Assembly: GCA_019114845.1 (NCBI GenBank)
Contig: DXEU01000109.1
Span: 1-42,942 of the forward strand
From: Candidatus Lachnoclostridium stercoripullorum
GTDB lineage: Bacteria > Bacillota > Clostridia > Lachnospirales > Lachnospiraceae
Direction of reading: 5' to 3'
DNA length: 42,942 nucleotides
Shown: positions 1-7,131 of the stretch, one piece after another
Numbering within the stretch: position 1 is the stretch's first letter
Layout of the letters: the number at the start of each line of letters is the position of its first letter
Made by a program: the position numbers and the translations under genes
The notes under the pieces: generated by a model
Told to the model about the DNA's origin: nothing
Databases searched by the model: none
What the model saw: the letters and a program-made list of their open reading frames with translations, nothing else

Positions 1-339
1 GAGGAGGTGAACGGCCTGGTGGACCGGCTCCACAGCCAGGGGAAGACTCTGGCCATCTGGGGGGCCAGCCATCAGGGATTCACCCTGGCGGCCACCACCC
101 GGCTGGGGGGGAAGGTGAGCTACATCATCGACTCCGCCCCCTTCAAGCAGGGGCGGTTCGCCCCGGCCTCCCACCTGCCCATCGTGGCCCCGGAGCATTT
201 CTTCCAGGAGCCGGCGGACGCCATCCTCATCGTGGCCCCCGGCTACACGGAGGAGATCGCCTCCATCATCCGGGAGCGGTTTGGAAAAGAGGTGGAGATT
301 CTGGCATTGAAGTCCAATCATATGGAGACACTTAGATAG
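1..339 (+). CDS. Sugar C-methyltransferase, C-terminal fragment (Methyltransf_14-like)
   Basis: The gene runs in from the left edge in frame 1, so only its last 112 residues are visible and no start can be assigned. The visible part reads as the C-terminal Rossmann-like domain of SAM-dependent sugar C-methyltransferases (TylC3/NovU type). It has an IWGASHQGFTLA segment, matching the family's GAxxKGxTL motif, followed by DSAPFKQGRFAPASHLPI, matching the DxxPxKQGxxxPGTHIPI motif. The catalytic N-terminal SAM domain would lie upstream. It is followed 35 nt later by an alcohol dehydrogenase and then glycosyltransferases, which fits a role in making a branched or modified sugar for a surface glycan. 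The substrate cannot be told from this fragment. Confidence 0.7.
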   Translation, partial: EEVNGLVDRLHSQGKTLAIWGASHQGFTLAATTRLGGKVSYIIDSAPFKQGRFAPASHLPIVAPEHFFQEPADAILIVAPGYTEEIASIIRERFGKEVEILALKSNHMETLR

Positions 340-374
340 AAGACGGCCGGACAGGCCGGAGAGGAGACAGACGG

Positions 375-1448
375 ATGAAAGCATTTGTGTTGAGGGAACC
401 GGGAGTGGTGGGGTGGCATGACGCCCCGGAGCCGGAGCTGAAGCAGCCCTACGGGGCGATTCTGCGGCCGGTGGCGGTGACTCCCTGCTCCTCCGATGTG
501 CATACGGTGTTCGGCGGAGGCTCCAGGAAGGCCCCCAATCTGATTTTGGGCCATGAGTGTGTGGCCCAGGTCCTGGAGGTGGGGGAGGAGGTCCGCGATT
601 TTAAGCCCGGGGAGATTGTGGCGGTTCCTGCCATCACCCCGGACTGGAGGGCCAAGGCTATTCAGGAGGGCAACGACCGCCACGCCTCGGCCCCCTTCTC
701 CGGCCACCAGCTGGGGCGGAGCCAGCCGGGAGTCTTTGCGGAGAAATTTCTCATCCCCGACGCGGACACCACCCTGGCGAAGATCCCCGAGGGGGTGACC
801 CTGGAGCAGGCGCTGATGTGCGTGGACGTGGTCACCACGGGATTTACAGGGGCTGAGTACGCCGACATAAGGATCGGCGACACGGTGGTGGTCATGGGCA
901 TCGGGCCCATCGGCCTCATGGCCGTGGAGGGAGCCAGGCACCTGGGAGCCGCTCGGATCATCGCCGTGGGGAGCCGCCCGGTGTGCGTGAAGCTGGCCCG
1001 GGAGTTCGGGGCCACGGAGGTCATCAGCTACCGGGACGGGGATGTGGTGCAGCAGGTCCTTGCGCGGACCGGCGGCGTGGGAGCCGACTCGGTAATCCTG
1101 TGCGGCGGGGGCGACGAGGTGTTCACCCAGGCGGTGGACATGGTGCGGTACGGCACGGGGACCATCTCCAACGTCAACTACTACGGGGGCACCGGCAATC
1201 TGGGCTTCCCCAAGTTCTCCGGCGGGCGGGGGATGGCGGGAAAGACCATCCACACGGAGCTGGCCAGGGGAGGCAGAGCCCGGATCGAGCGGCTTCTGGC
1301 CATGGTGCAGTACGGGAGGATCGATCCGGGAAAGCTGGTGACCCACCGCCTGTACGGTCTGGACGAGGTGGAGACGGCCCTGTACATGATGAGAGAGAAA
1401 GCGGATGACCTGATCAAGGTCATGGTAAAAATAGATTGGAAGGACTAA
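375..1448 (+). CDS. NADP-dependent secondary alcohol dehydrogenase (zinc MDR family)
   Basis: This is a 357-residue medium-chain dehydrogenase that closely resembles the Clostridium beijerinckii/Thermoanaerobacter NADP-dependent secondary alcohol dehydrogenases. Catalytic zinc ligands are visible as Cys38, His60-Glu61 and Asp151. The Rossmann motif GIGPIG is at 175-180. The NADP-selecting residues of that family are present as Gly199-Ser200-Arg201 and Tyr219. The structural-zinc cysteine cluster of many MDR enzymes is missing, as in the C. beijerinckii enzyme. It starts at ATG 375 after a GGAGAGGAGAC ribosome binding site and ends 3 nt before the next glycosyltransferase, so it is in the same transcription unit. 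Family membership is secure. Whether it reduces small ketones or a sugar intermediate is unknown. Confidence 0.85.
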   Translation: MKAFVLREPGVVGWHDAPEPELKQPYGAILRPVAVTPCSSDVHTVFGGGSRKAPNLILGHECVAQVLEVGEEVRDFKPGEIVAVPAITPDWRAKAIQEGNDRHASAPFSGHQLGRSQPGVFAEKFLIPDADTTLAKIPEGVTLEQALMCVDVVTTGFTGAEYADIRIGDTVVVMGIGPIGLMAVEGARHLGAARIIAVGSRPVCVKLAREFGATEVISYRDGDVVQQVLARTGGVGADSVILCGGGDEVFTQAVDMVRYGTGTISNVNYYGGTGNLGFPKFSGGRGMAGKTIHTELARGGRARIERLLAMVQYGRIDPGKLVTHRLYGLDEVETALYMMREKADDLIKVMVKIDWKD

Positions 1449-1451
1449 CAG

Positions 1452-2414
1452 ATGAAGAAGATCAGCATTGTGGTGCCCTGCTACAACGAGGAGGCCAACG
1501 TGGAGCCCCTGCGGGACGCCCTGGTGGAAATGTTTCGCCGGGATCTGCCCGGATACAGGTATGAGATCCTGTTTATCGACAACGATTCCCAGGATCATAC
1601 CCGGGAGATTCTGAGGAGAATGTGCGGGGAGGACAGGCGGGTCAAGGCCATTTTCAACGCCAAGAACTTTGGCCAGTTCAACTCCCCCTACTACGGGATG
1701 CTGCAGACGGACGGGGACTGCACCATTTTGATGGCCGCAGATTTCCAGGATCCGGTGGAGATGATCCCCAAGTATGTGGAGGAGTGGGAGAACGGCTACA
1801 AGATCGTCATCGGCATCAAGAAATCCAGCCAGGAAAATCCGGTGATGTACTGGCTGCGGGGCTGCTATTACAAGCTGATCCGAAAGCTCTCCGACGTGGA
1901 GCAGATCGAGCAGTTTACAGGCTTCGGCCTCTACGACCGGGCCTTCATAAAGGTGCTGAGGGATCTGGACGACCCCACCCCGTTTCTGCGGGGCATCGTG
2001 GCGGAGCTGGGGTTCCGGAGAAAGGAGATCCCCTATGAGCAGCCCAGGAGGAAGGCCGGCAAGACCAGCAACAATTTCTACAGGCTCTACGACGCCGCCA
2101 TGCTGAGCTTCACCTCCTACACCAAGGTGGGGCTGCGCCTGGCCACCATATTCGGCAGCGTCTGCTCCGCCATCAGCATGGTGGTGGCGCTGATCTACCT
2201 GATCTTGAAGCTGCTGTACTGGGATCGCTTCGCCGCCGGCATGGCGCCGCTGCTCATCGGCATGTGCTTCCTGGGGTCGGTGCAGATCTTTTTCATCGGC
2301 CTGGTGGGGGAGTACGTGCTGACCATCAACTCCAGGGTGATGCACAGACCCCTGGTGGTGGAGGAGGAGCGGATCAATTTTGACACAGAGGAAGAAAGCG
2401 GGAGTGAAGGATGA
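1452..2414 (+). CDS. GtrB/DPM1-like membrane glycosyltransferase, family 2
   Basis: This is a 320-residue family-2 glycosyltransferase of the polyprenyl-phosphate type (GtrB, ArnC, dolichol-phosphate mannose synthase). The N-terminal IVVPCYNEEANV motif, the IDNDSQDHT segment and the AADFQDP metal-binding motif are all visible in the first 110 residues. Two hydrophobic segments near residues 230-255 and 265-295 are the C-terminal membrane helices typical of GtrB-like enzymes. The expected reaction is transfer of a nucleotide sugar onto undecaprenyl phosphate at the inner face of the membrane. The ATG lies 3 nt after the dehydrogenase stop. The stop overlaps the next start as ATGA, so the genes are likely translationally coupled. 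Sugar specificity cannot be read from the sequence. Confidence 0.85.
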   Translation: MKKISIVVPCYNEEANVEPLRDALVEMFRRDLPGYRYEILFIDNDSQDHTREILRRMCGEDRRVKAIFNAKNFGQFNSPYYGMLQTDGDCTILMAADFQDPVEMIPKYVEEWENGYKIVIGIKKSSQENPVMYWLRGCYYKLIRKLSDVEQIEQFTGFGLYDRAFIKVLRDLDDPTPFLRGIVAELGFRRKEIPYEQPRRKAGKTSNNFYRLYDAAMLSFTSYTKVGLRLATIFGSVCSAISMVVALIYLILKLLYWDRFAAGMAPLLIGMCFLGSVQIFFIGLVGEYVLTINSRVMHRPLVVEEERINFDTEEESGSEG

Positions 2415-4597
2415 AATATAAAGTGGATGTGGTGAGAATCCGGGAAAACACCATACAGCTCAATGGCTGGGCCATTGGGAAGAGGCCGGAATCTCCCGTG
2501 GAATTTGCGGTGGAGGACAAAAATCACCGCCCGGTGGAGTTTCAGTACGTCTCCACCCGGCGGGACGACGTCAGCCAGATCTATTTCGGGAAGACCTGGG
2601 ACAAGGATTTCGGCTTTGACATCCGGTTTGCCTACGAGCGGGGGGAGGATTACTACCTGCTGATGAAGTGCGAGGGGCGCCGGGTGCGCATCAAATACAA
2701 CGAGGAGCTCATCGCCAAGCGGTCCAGCGCCGCCCACCGCCGCCGGGAGAAGATCATGGACCTGATGAACATGGAGACGGTGAAGGTGGCCTACGACTTC
2801 TGGAAGGAGAACGGCCTGCGGGCTCTGGTGGTCAAGTCCAGGCACAAGCTCCAGGGGATCGACAGCGATTACGACTACGGGGAGTGGTACGAGCTGACCA
2901 AGCCCACGGAGGAGGAGCTGGCCAGGCAGCGGGAGGAGTGGATGGATTTCAGGCCCAAGCTCTCCATCGTCATCCCCGCCTACCAGACGCCGGAGCGGTA
3001 CCTGAAGGAGCTTCTGGACTCCATCTTTGCCCAGACCTACGAGAACTGGGAGATCTGCGTGGCGGACGGCAGCCCGGCGGGGAAGAGCTGCGAGCGGGTG
3101 CTCAGGCGCTATGCCAACCGGGACGACCGGGTGAAGTACCTGATCCTGGGGGAGAACAAGGGCATCTCCGGCAACACCAACGCGGCCATGGACATGGCCT
3201 CCGGTGACTTCATCATTCTGGCGGACCACGACGACACCCTGACCCCCAACGCCCTCTACGAGGTGGCGAAGGCCATCAATGCGGACCCCTTGAACGACGT
3301 GATCTATTCCGACGAGGACAAGCTGGACATGGACGGGGGCGCCCTGTTTGAGCCCCATTTCAAGCCGGACTTTGACCCGGACCTGCTCACCAGCACCAAC
3401 TACATCTGCCACCTGTTCGCGGTAAACCGGGACCTGGTGGAGGAGGTGGGCCAGTTCAACCAGGAGTTTGACGGGGCTCAGGACTACGACTTCATTTTCC
3501 GCTGCACGGAGAAGGCCAGGAAAATCCATCACATTCCCAAGGTCCTGTACCACTGGCGCTGCCATCAGGGCTCCACGGCCAGTAACCCGGAGAGCAAGCT
3601 CTACGCCTTTGAGGCGGGGGCCAGGGCCATCCAGGCCCATTTTGACCGGTTGGGGATCGGGACGGAGTCCATCGAAAAAGGGGTGGACTACGGAAAATAC
3701 CACGTGCGCTTCCGGATCGAGGGGGAACCCCTGGTGTCGGTGATCATCCCCAACAAGGACCACGCCGGGGATCTGGACATCTGCCTGAAATCCCTGATGG
3801 AGAAGGCCACCTACCGGAACCTGGAGTACGTGATCATCGAGAACAACAGCACGGATCCGGAGACCTTCGACTACTACGAGAAGCTGAAAAAAGAGCACCC
3901 CAACGTGAAGGTGGTCACTTGGGAGCGGGAGTTCAACTACTCCGCCATCAACAACTTCGGGGTGAAATACGCCGACGGGGAGTATTTCCTCTTCCTCAAC
4001 AACGACACGGAGATCATCGAGCCGGACACCATCCAGGAGATGCTGGGCTACTGCCAGCGGGAGGATGTGGGGGCTGTTGGGGCCAGGCTCCTCTACCAGG
4101 ATGACACCATCCAGCACGCCGGGGTGGTGGTGGGCTTCGGTGGCATCGCCGGGCACACCTTCATCGGCCTGCACAAGTCGGAGAACAGCTATTTCCACCG
4201 GGCCATGTGCGCCCAGGACTACAGCGCCGTCACCGCCGCCTGCATGATGACCAAGCGGCAGGTGTTTGAGCGGGCTGGAGGCTTCTCCGAGGAGCTGGCG
4301 GTGGCCTTCAACGACATCGACTACTGCATGAAGGTGCGGGCCCAGGACAAGCTGGTGGTGTACAACCCCTACGCCCTGCTGTACCACTATGAGTCCAAGT
4401 CCAGGGGGCTGGAGGACACGCCGGAGAAGGTGGCCCGCTTCAACCGGGAGATCAAGATCTTTTCCGAAAAGTGGCCGGACATCCTGAAGAACGGGGATCC
4501 CTACTACAATCCCAACCTGACCCTGCGCAAGTCCAATTTCGCCCTCAGGGATCTGAAGAAAGAGAAAATCGGGGAGCCCTATCCCCTGGAGATCTGA
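2411..4597 (+). CDS. Two-domain family-2 glycosyltransferase
   Basis: This 728-residue protein carries two GT-A catalytic domains in tandem. The first begins near residue 183 (LSIVIPAYQTPERYL) and contains an ADHDDT metal motif and a DEDK segment. The second begins near residue 441 (LVSVIIPNKDH) and contains LNNDTE, with an FNDIDYC acceptor-site motif near residue 637. The first 180 residues are a separate beta-rich, charged domain that I do not recognise. No signal peptide or membrane helix is visible, so it likely acts at the cytoplasmic face on lipid-linked glycans. Two-domain enzymes of this kind are common in O-antigen-like and rhamnan clusters, where the domains may add two different linkages. 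It overlaps the upstream gene by 4 nt. Confidence 0.85.
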   Translation: MKYKVDVVRIRENTIQLNGWAIGKRPESPVEFAVEDKNHRPVEFQYVSTRRDDVSQIYFGKTWDKDFGFDIRFAYERGEDYYLLMKCEGRRVRIKYNEELIAKRSSAAHRRREKIMDLMNMETVKVAYDFWKENGLRALVVKSRHKLQGIDSDYDYGEWYELTKPTEEELARQREEWMDFRPKLSIVIPAYQTPERYLKELLDSIFAQTYENWEICVADGSPAGKSCERVLRRYANRDDRVKYLILGENKGISGNTNAAMDMASGDFIILADHDDTLTPNALYEVAKAINADPLNDVIYSDEDKLDMDGGALFEPHFKPDFDPDLLTSTNYICHLFAVNRDLVEEVGQFNQEFDGAQDYDFIFRCTEKARKIHHIPKVLYHWRCHQGSTASNPESKLYAFEAGARAIQAHFDRLGIGTESIEKGVDYGKYHVRFRIEGEPLVSVIIPNKDHAGDLDICLKSLMEKATYRNLEYVIIENNSTDPETFDYYEKLKKEHPNVKVVTWEREFNYSAINNFGVKYADGEYFLFLNNDTEIIEPDTIQEMLGYCQREDVGAVGARLLYQDDTIQHAGVVVGFGGIAGHTFIGLHKSENSYFHRAMCAQDYSAVTAACMMTKRQVFERAGGFSEELAVAFNDIDYCMKVRAQDKLVVYNPYALLYHYESKSRGLEDTPEKVARFNREIKIFSEKWPDILKNGDPYYNPNLTLRKSNFALRDLKKEKIGEPYPLEI

Positions 4598-4598
4598 T

Positions 4599-5597
4599 AT
4601 GAAGAAAGTGACGGTTATCATACCCAATTACAACGGCTTAAAGTTTATGGAGCCCTGTTTTGCCGCCCTGGAGAGACAGAATTACAGGGATTTCGACATC
4701 CTGGTGGTGGACAACGGCTCGGAGGACGGGAGCGCCCAGTGGCTGAGGGAGAGGGAGATCCCCACCCTGTTTATGGGGGAGAACACGGGATTTTCCGGGG
4801 CGGTGAACGCCGGCATCCGGGCGGTCTCCACCCCCTACGTGATTCTGCTGAACAACGACACGGAGCCCTTCCCCGACTATGTGGGGGAGCTGGTGCGGTG
4901 TATGGACCGGTTCCCGGATGTGTTTTCCGCCAGCAGCAAGATGATCCAGCTGTACCGCAAGGACCTGATGGACGACGCGGGGGACATGTACAGCATCCTG
5001 GGCTGGGCCTACCAGCGGGGGGTGGGGCAGCCCGCCGCCGGCTACCGGAAGGCGAGGCAGGTCTTTGCCGCCTGCGCCGGAGCCGCCATCTACCGGAGAG
5101 AGGTCTTTGAGGAGATCGGGTATTTCGACGAGAGCCATTTTGCCTACCTGGAGGACATCGACGTGGGCTACCGGGCCAAGATCTACGGCTACCGGAACAT
5201 CTACTGCCCCACGGCCAAGGTCTACCATGTGGGCAGCGGGACCAGCGGATCCAAGTACAATTCCTTCAAGGTCCGGCTGGCGGCCCGCAACAATCTCTAC
5301 CTGAATTACAAGAATATGCCCCTGCCCCAGCTGGCGGTCAACAGCCTGCCCATCGCCCTGGGAATGGCGGTGAAGTACGGCTTTTTCAAGAAGCTGGGCT
5401 TCGGGGCGGACTACCTGGACGGGGTGAAGGAGGGCCTGGCCACCCTGAAGAACTGCCGGCGGGTGCCGTACCGGAGAGAACACCTGAAAAATTATCTGCA
5501 GATCGAGGGGGAGCTGATCTGGGGCACTCTCCTCTATGTCTGGGAGTTTGGAAAGCGCCGCCTGAGAAAGGCGGCCTCCTCCGAAAAAAATTCATGA
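4599..5597 (+). CDS. Family-2 glycosyltransferase (rhamnosyltransferase-like)
   Basis: This 332-residue protein has a single GT-A domain. Visible motifs are TVIIPNYNGLKF at the N-terminus, VVDNGSEDGS, and LNNDTEPF as the metal-binding motif. The acceptor-side signature FDESHFAYLEDIDVGYRAK follows. This layout matches bacterial rhamnosyltransferase/GT2 proteins (WbbL/RfbF-like). It starts 1 nt after the stop of the preceding glycosyltransferase and is the last gene of the first glycan operon, because a good promoter follows it. The C-terminus is basic (FGKRRLRKA), which may help membrane contact. The donor sugar is not determinable. Confidence 0.82.
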   Translation: MKKVTVIIPNYNGLKFMEPCFAALERQNYRDFDILVVDNGSEDGSAQWLREREIPTLFMGENTGFSGAVNAGIRAVSTPYVILLNNDTEPFPDYVGELVRCMDRFPDVFSASSKMIQLYRKDLMDDAGDMYSILGWAYQRGVGQPAAGYRKARQVFAACAGAAIYRREVFEEIGYFDESHFAYLEDIDVGYRAKIYGYRNIYCPTAKVYHVGSGTSGSKYNSFKVRLAARNNLYLNYKNMPLPQLAVNSLPIALGMAVKYGFFKKLGFGADYLDGVKEGLATLKNCRRVPYRREHLKNYLQIEGELIWGTLLYVWEFGKRRLRKAASSEKNS

Positions 5598-5637
5598 ACC
5601 TGTAACAGAAAAACAGTTTTATTGTAAGAATTTGTTA

Positions 5638-5666
5638 ATGACATGCAGCAGGGCATCATGTATAAT
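5638..5666 (+). promoter_or_regulatory. Sigma-A-type promoter for the sugar-phosphate transferase
   Basis: A -35 box ATGACA (5638-5643) and a perfect -10 box TATAAT (5661-5666) are separated by 17 nt. They sit in the AT-rich gap between the glycosyltransferase stop and the ATG at 5692. This suggests the initiating transferase and LCP gene can be expressed apart from the upstream genes. Confidence 0.75.
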
Positions 5667-5691
5667 ATGTAGGATATTGAGGTGATTGATC

Positions 5692-7104
5692 ATGATAAAA
5701 GACCATCAGCAGGAATTTAACCGGCTGCAGGTTGTTCTGGACGGCCTTGTGATAGTGGTGTCCTACGGCCTGGCCTGGCTTCTGATGATCAACGGCTTTG
5801 TGCCCACCAGGGGTGACCCGCTGCGGTCCGAATTTTACCTGATGGCCCTGCTGATTGTCATTCCTGTCTATCTGCTTTTATACGCAGTGTTTCAGCTGTA
5901 CACCCCCAAGCGGGTGCAGGGACGGCGGCTGGAGTTCGCCAACATCTGCAAGGCCAATTCCATCGGCCTTTTGATGTTCACTCTGGTGCTCTATCTCATC
6001 AGCAAAAACCCGTTTTGGTACAATTTCTCCAGACCCATGATCCTGTATTTCTTTGTGATCAACATCGTGCTGGAGACGGCGGAGAGAAATGTGATCCGCT
6101 ACGTCCTCCGCTCCATGCGGGCGAAGGGCTACAATCTGAAGCACGTCCTTCTGGTGGGATACAGCCGCGCGGCGGAGGGCTACATCGACCGGGTGAAGCA
6201 GAACCCGGAGTGGGGCTACCACATCGCCGGCATCCTGGACGACCACAAGGCCCTGGGGGAGGAGTACAAGGGGATTCGGGTGCTGGGGAGCATCGGGGAT
6301 CTCCCGTCCATCCTGGACATGAACGTGCTGGACGAGATCGCCATCACCCTGAGCATCAACGAGTTTGCCAATCTGAAGGGGATTGTGGCGGTCTGCGAGA
6401 AATCCGGCGTGCATACGAAGTTTATTCCCGACTATAATAATATCATTCCCACAAGGCCCTACATGGAGGATCTCCAGGGACTCCCGGTGATCCACATCCG
6501 CCATGTGCCCCTGACCAACGGGCTGAACAAGTTCGTGAAGCGGGCGGTGGATATCTTCGGGGCGATTGTGGCCATCATTCTGTTTTCACCGGTGATGCTC
6601 CTAACGGCCCTGCTCATCAAGCTGACTTCGCCGGGGCCGGTGATCTTCTGCCAGGAGCGGGTGGGACTGCACAACCGTCCTTTTAAAATGTACAAGTTCC
6701 GCTCCATGGAGGTGCAGGCGCCCTCCGAGGAGAAGAGCAAGTGGACGACCCGCCATGACCCCCGGGTGACGCCGGTGGGGCGTTTTATCCGCAAGACCAG
6801 CATCGACGAGATGCCCCAGTTTTTCAATATCCTGAAGGGGGACATGAGTCTGGTGGGACCCAGGCCGGAGCGGCCGTTTTTTGTGGAAAAATTCAAGGAG
6901 GAGATTCCCCGCTACATGGTGAAGCACCAGGTGCGGCCGGGACTGACGGGCTGGGCCCAGGTCAACGGCTACCGGGGGGACACCTCCATCACCAAGCGGA
7001 TCGAATACGATCTGTATTACATCGAAAACTGGACCCTTGGACTGGATTTTAAAATTCTGTTTCTCACCGTGTTCAAGGGATTTATCAATAAGAACGCTTA
7101 TTAG
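5692..7104 (+). CDS. Undecaprenyl-phosphate sugar-1-phosphate transferase (WcaJ/EpsE-like)
   Basis: This 470-residue polyprenyl glycosylphosphotransferase should start glycan assembly by moving a sugar-1-phosphate from a UDP-sugar to undecaprenyl phosphate. Four hydrophobic helices fill roughly residues 15-130. A Rossmann-like CoA-binding-type domain follows (about 145-250). The C-terminal catalytic domain holds KRAVDIFGAIVAI, SPGPVIFCQERVG, the KTSIDEMPQ motif with catalytic Asp372-Glu373, SLVGPRPE and RPGLTGWAQVNG. Length and order match the TIGR03023 glucose-phosphate transferase family. I chose ATG 5692 because GAGGTG lies 7 nt upstream; an in-frame TTG at 5686 is less well placed. The LCP gene follows after 27 nt, so lipid-linked synthesis and wall attachment are probably co-expressed. 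Confidence 0.88.
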   Translation: MIKDHQQEFNRLQVVLDGLVIVVSYGLAWLLMINGFVPTRGDPLRSEFYLMALLIVIPVYLLLYAVFQLYTPKRVQGRRLEFANICKANSIGLLMFTLVLYLISKNPFWYNFSRPMILYFFVINIVLETAERNVIRYVLRSMRAKGYNLKHVLLVGYSRAAEGYIDRVKQNPEWGYHIAGILDDHKALGEEYKGIRVLGSIGDLPSILDMNVLDEIAITLSINEFANLKGIVAVCEKSGVHTKFIPDYNNIIPTRPYMEDLQGLPVIHIRHVPLTNGLNKFVKRAVDIFGAIVAIILFSPVMLLTALLIKLTSPGPVIFCQERVGLHNRPFKMYKFRSMEVQAPSEEKSKWTTRHDPRVTPVGRFIRKTSIDEMPQFFNILKGDMSLVGPRPERPFFVEKFKEEIPRYMVKHQVRPGLTGWAQVNGYRGDTSITKRIEYDLYYIENWTLGLDFKILFLTVFKGFINKNAY

Positions 7105-7131
7105 GCACAGACGAGCAGGAAGAGGTAGAAC

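Noticed and set aside
318-2345. Long open frame of 675 codons on the minus strand
   Set aside because: It is antisense to the dehydrogenase and glycosyltransferase genes, His/Pro/Gln/Leu-rich, with no domain. In GC-rich DNA with strong codon bias the opposite strand stays open by chance.
2195-4627. Open frame of 810 codons on the minus strand
   Set aside because: It mirrors the two-domain glycosyltransferase and has no motif or ribosome binding site; the plus-strand gene has clear GT-A motifs.
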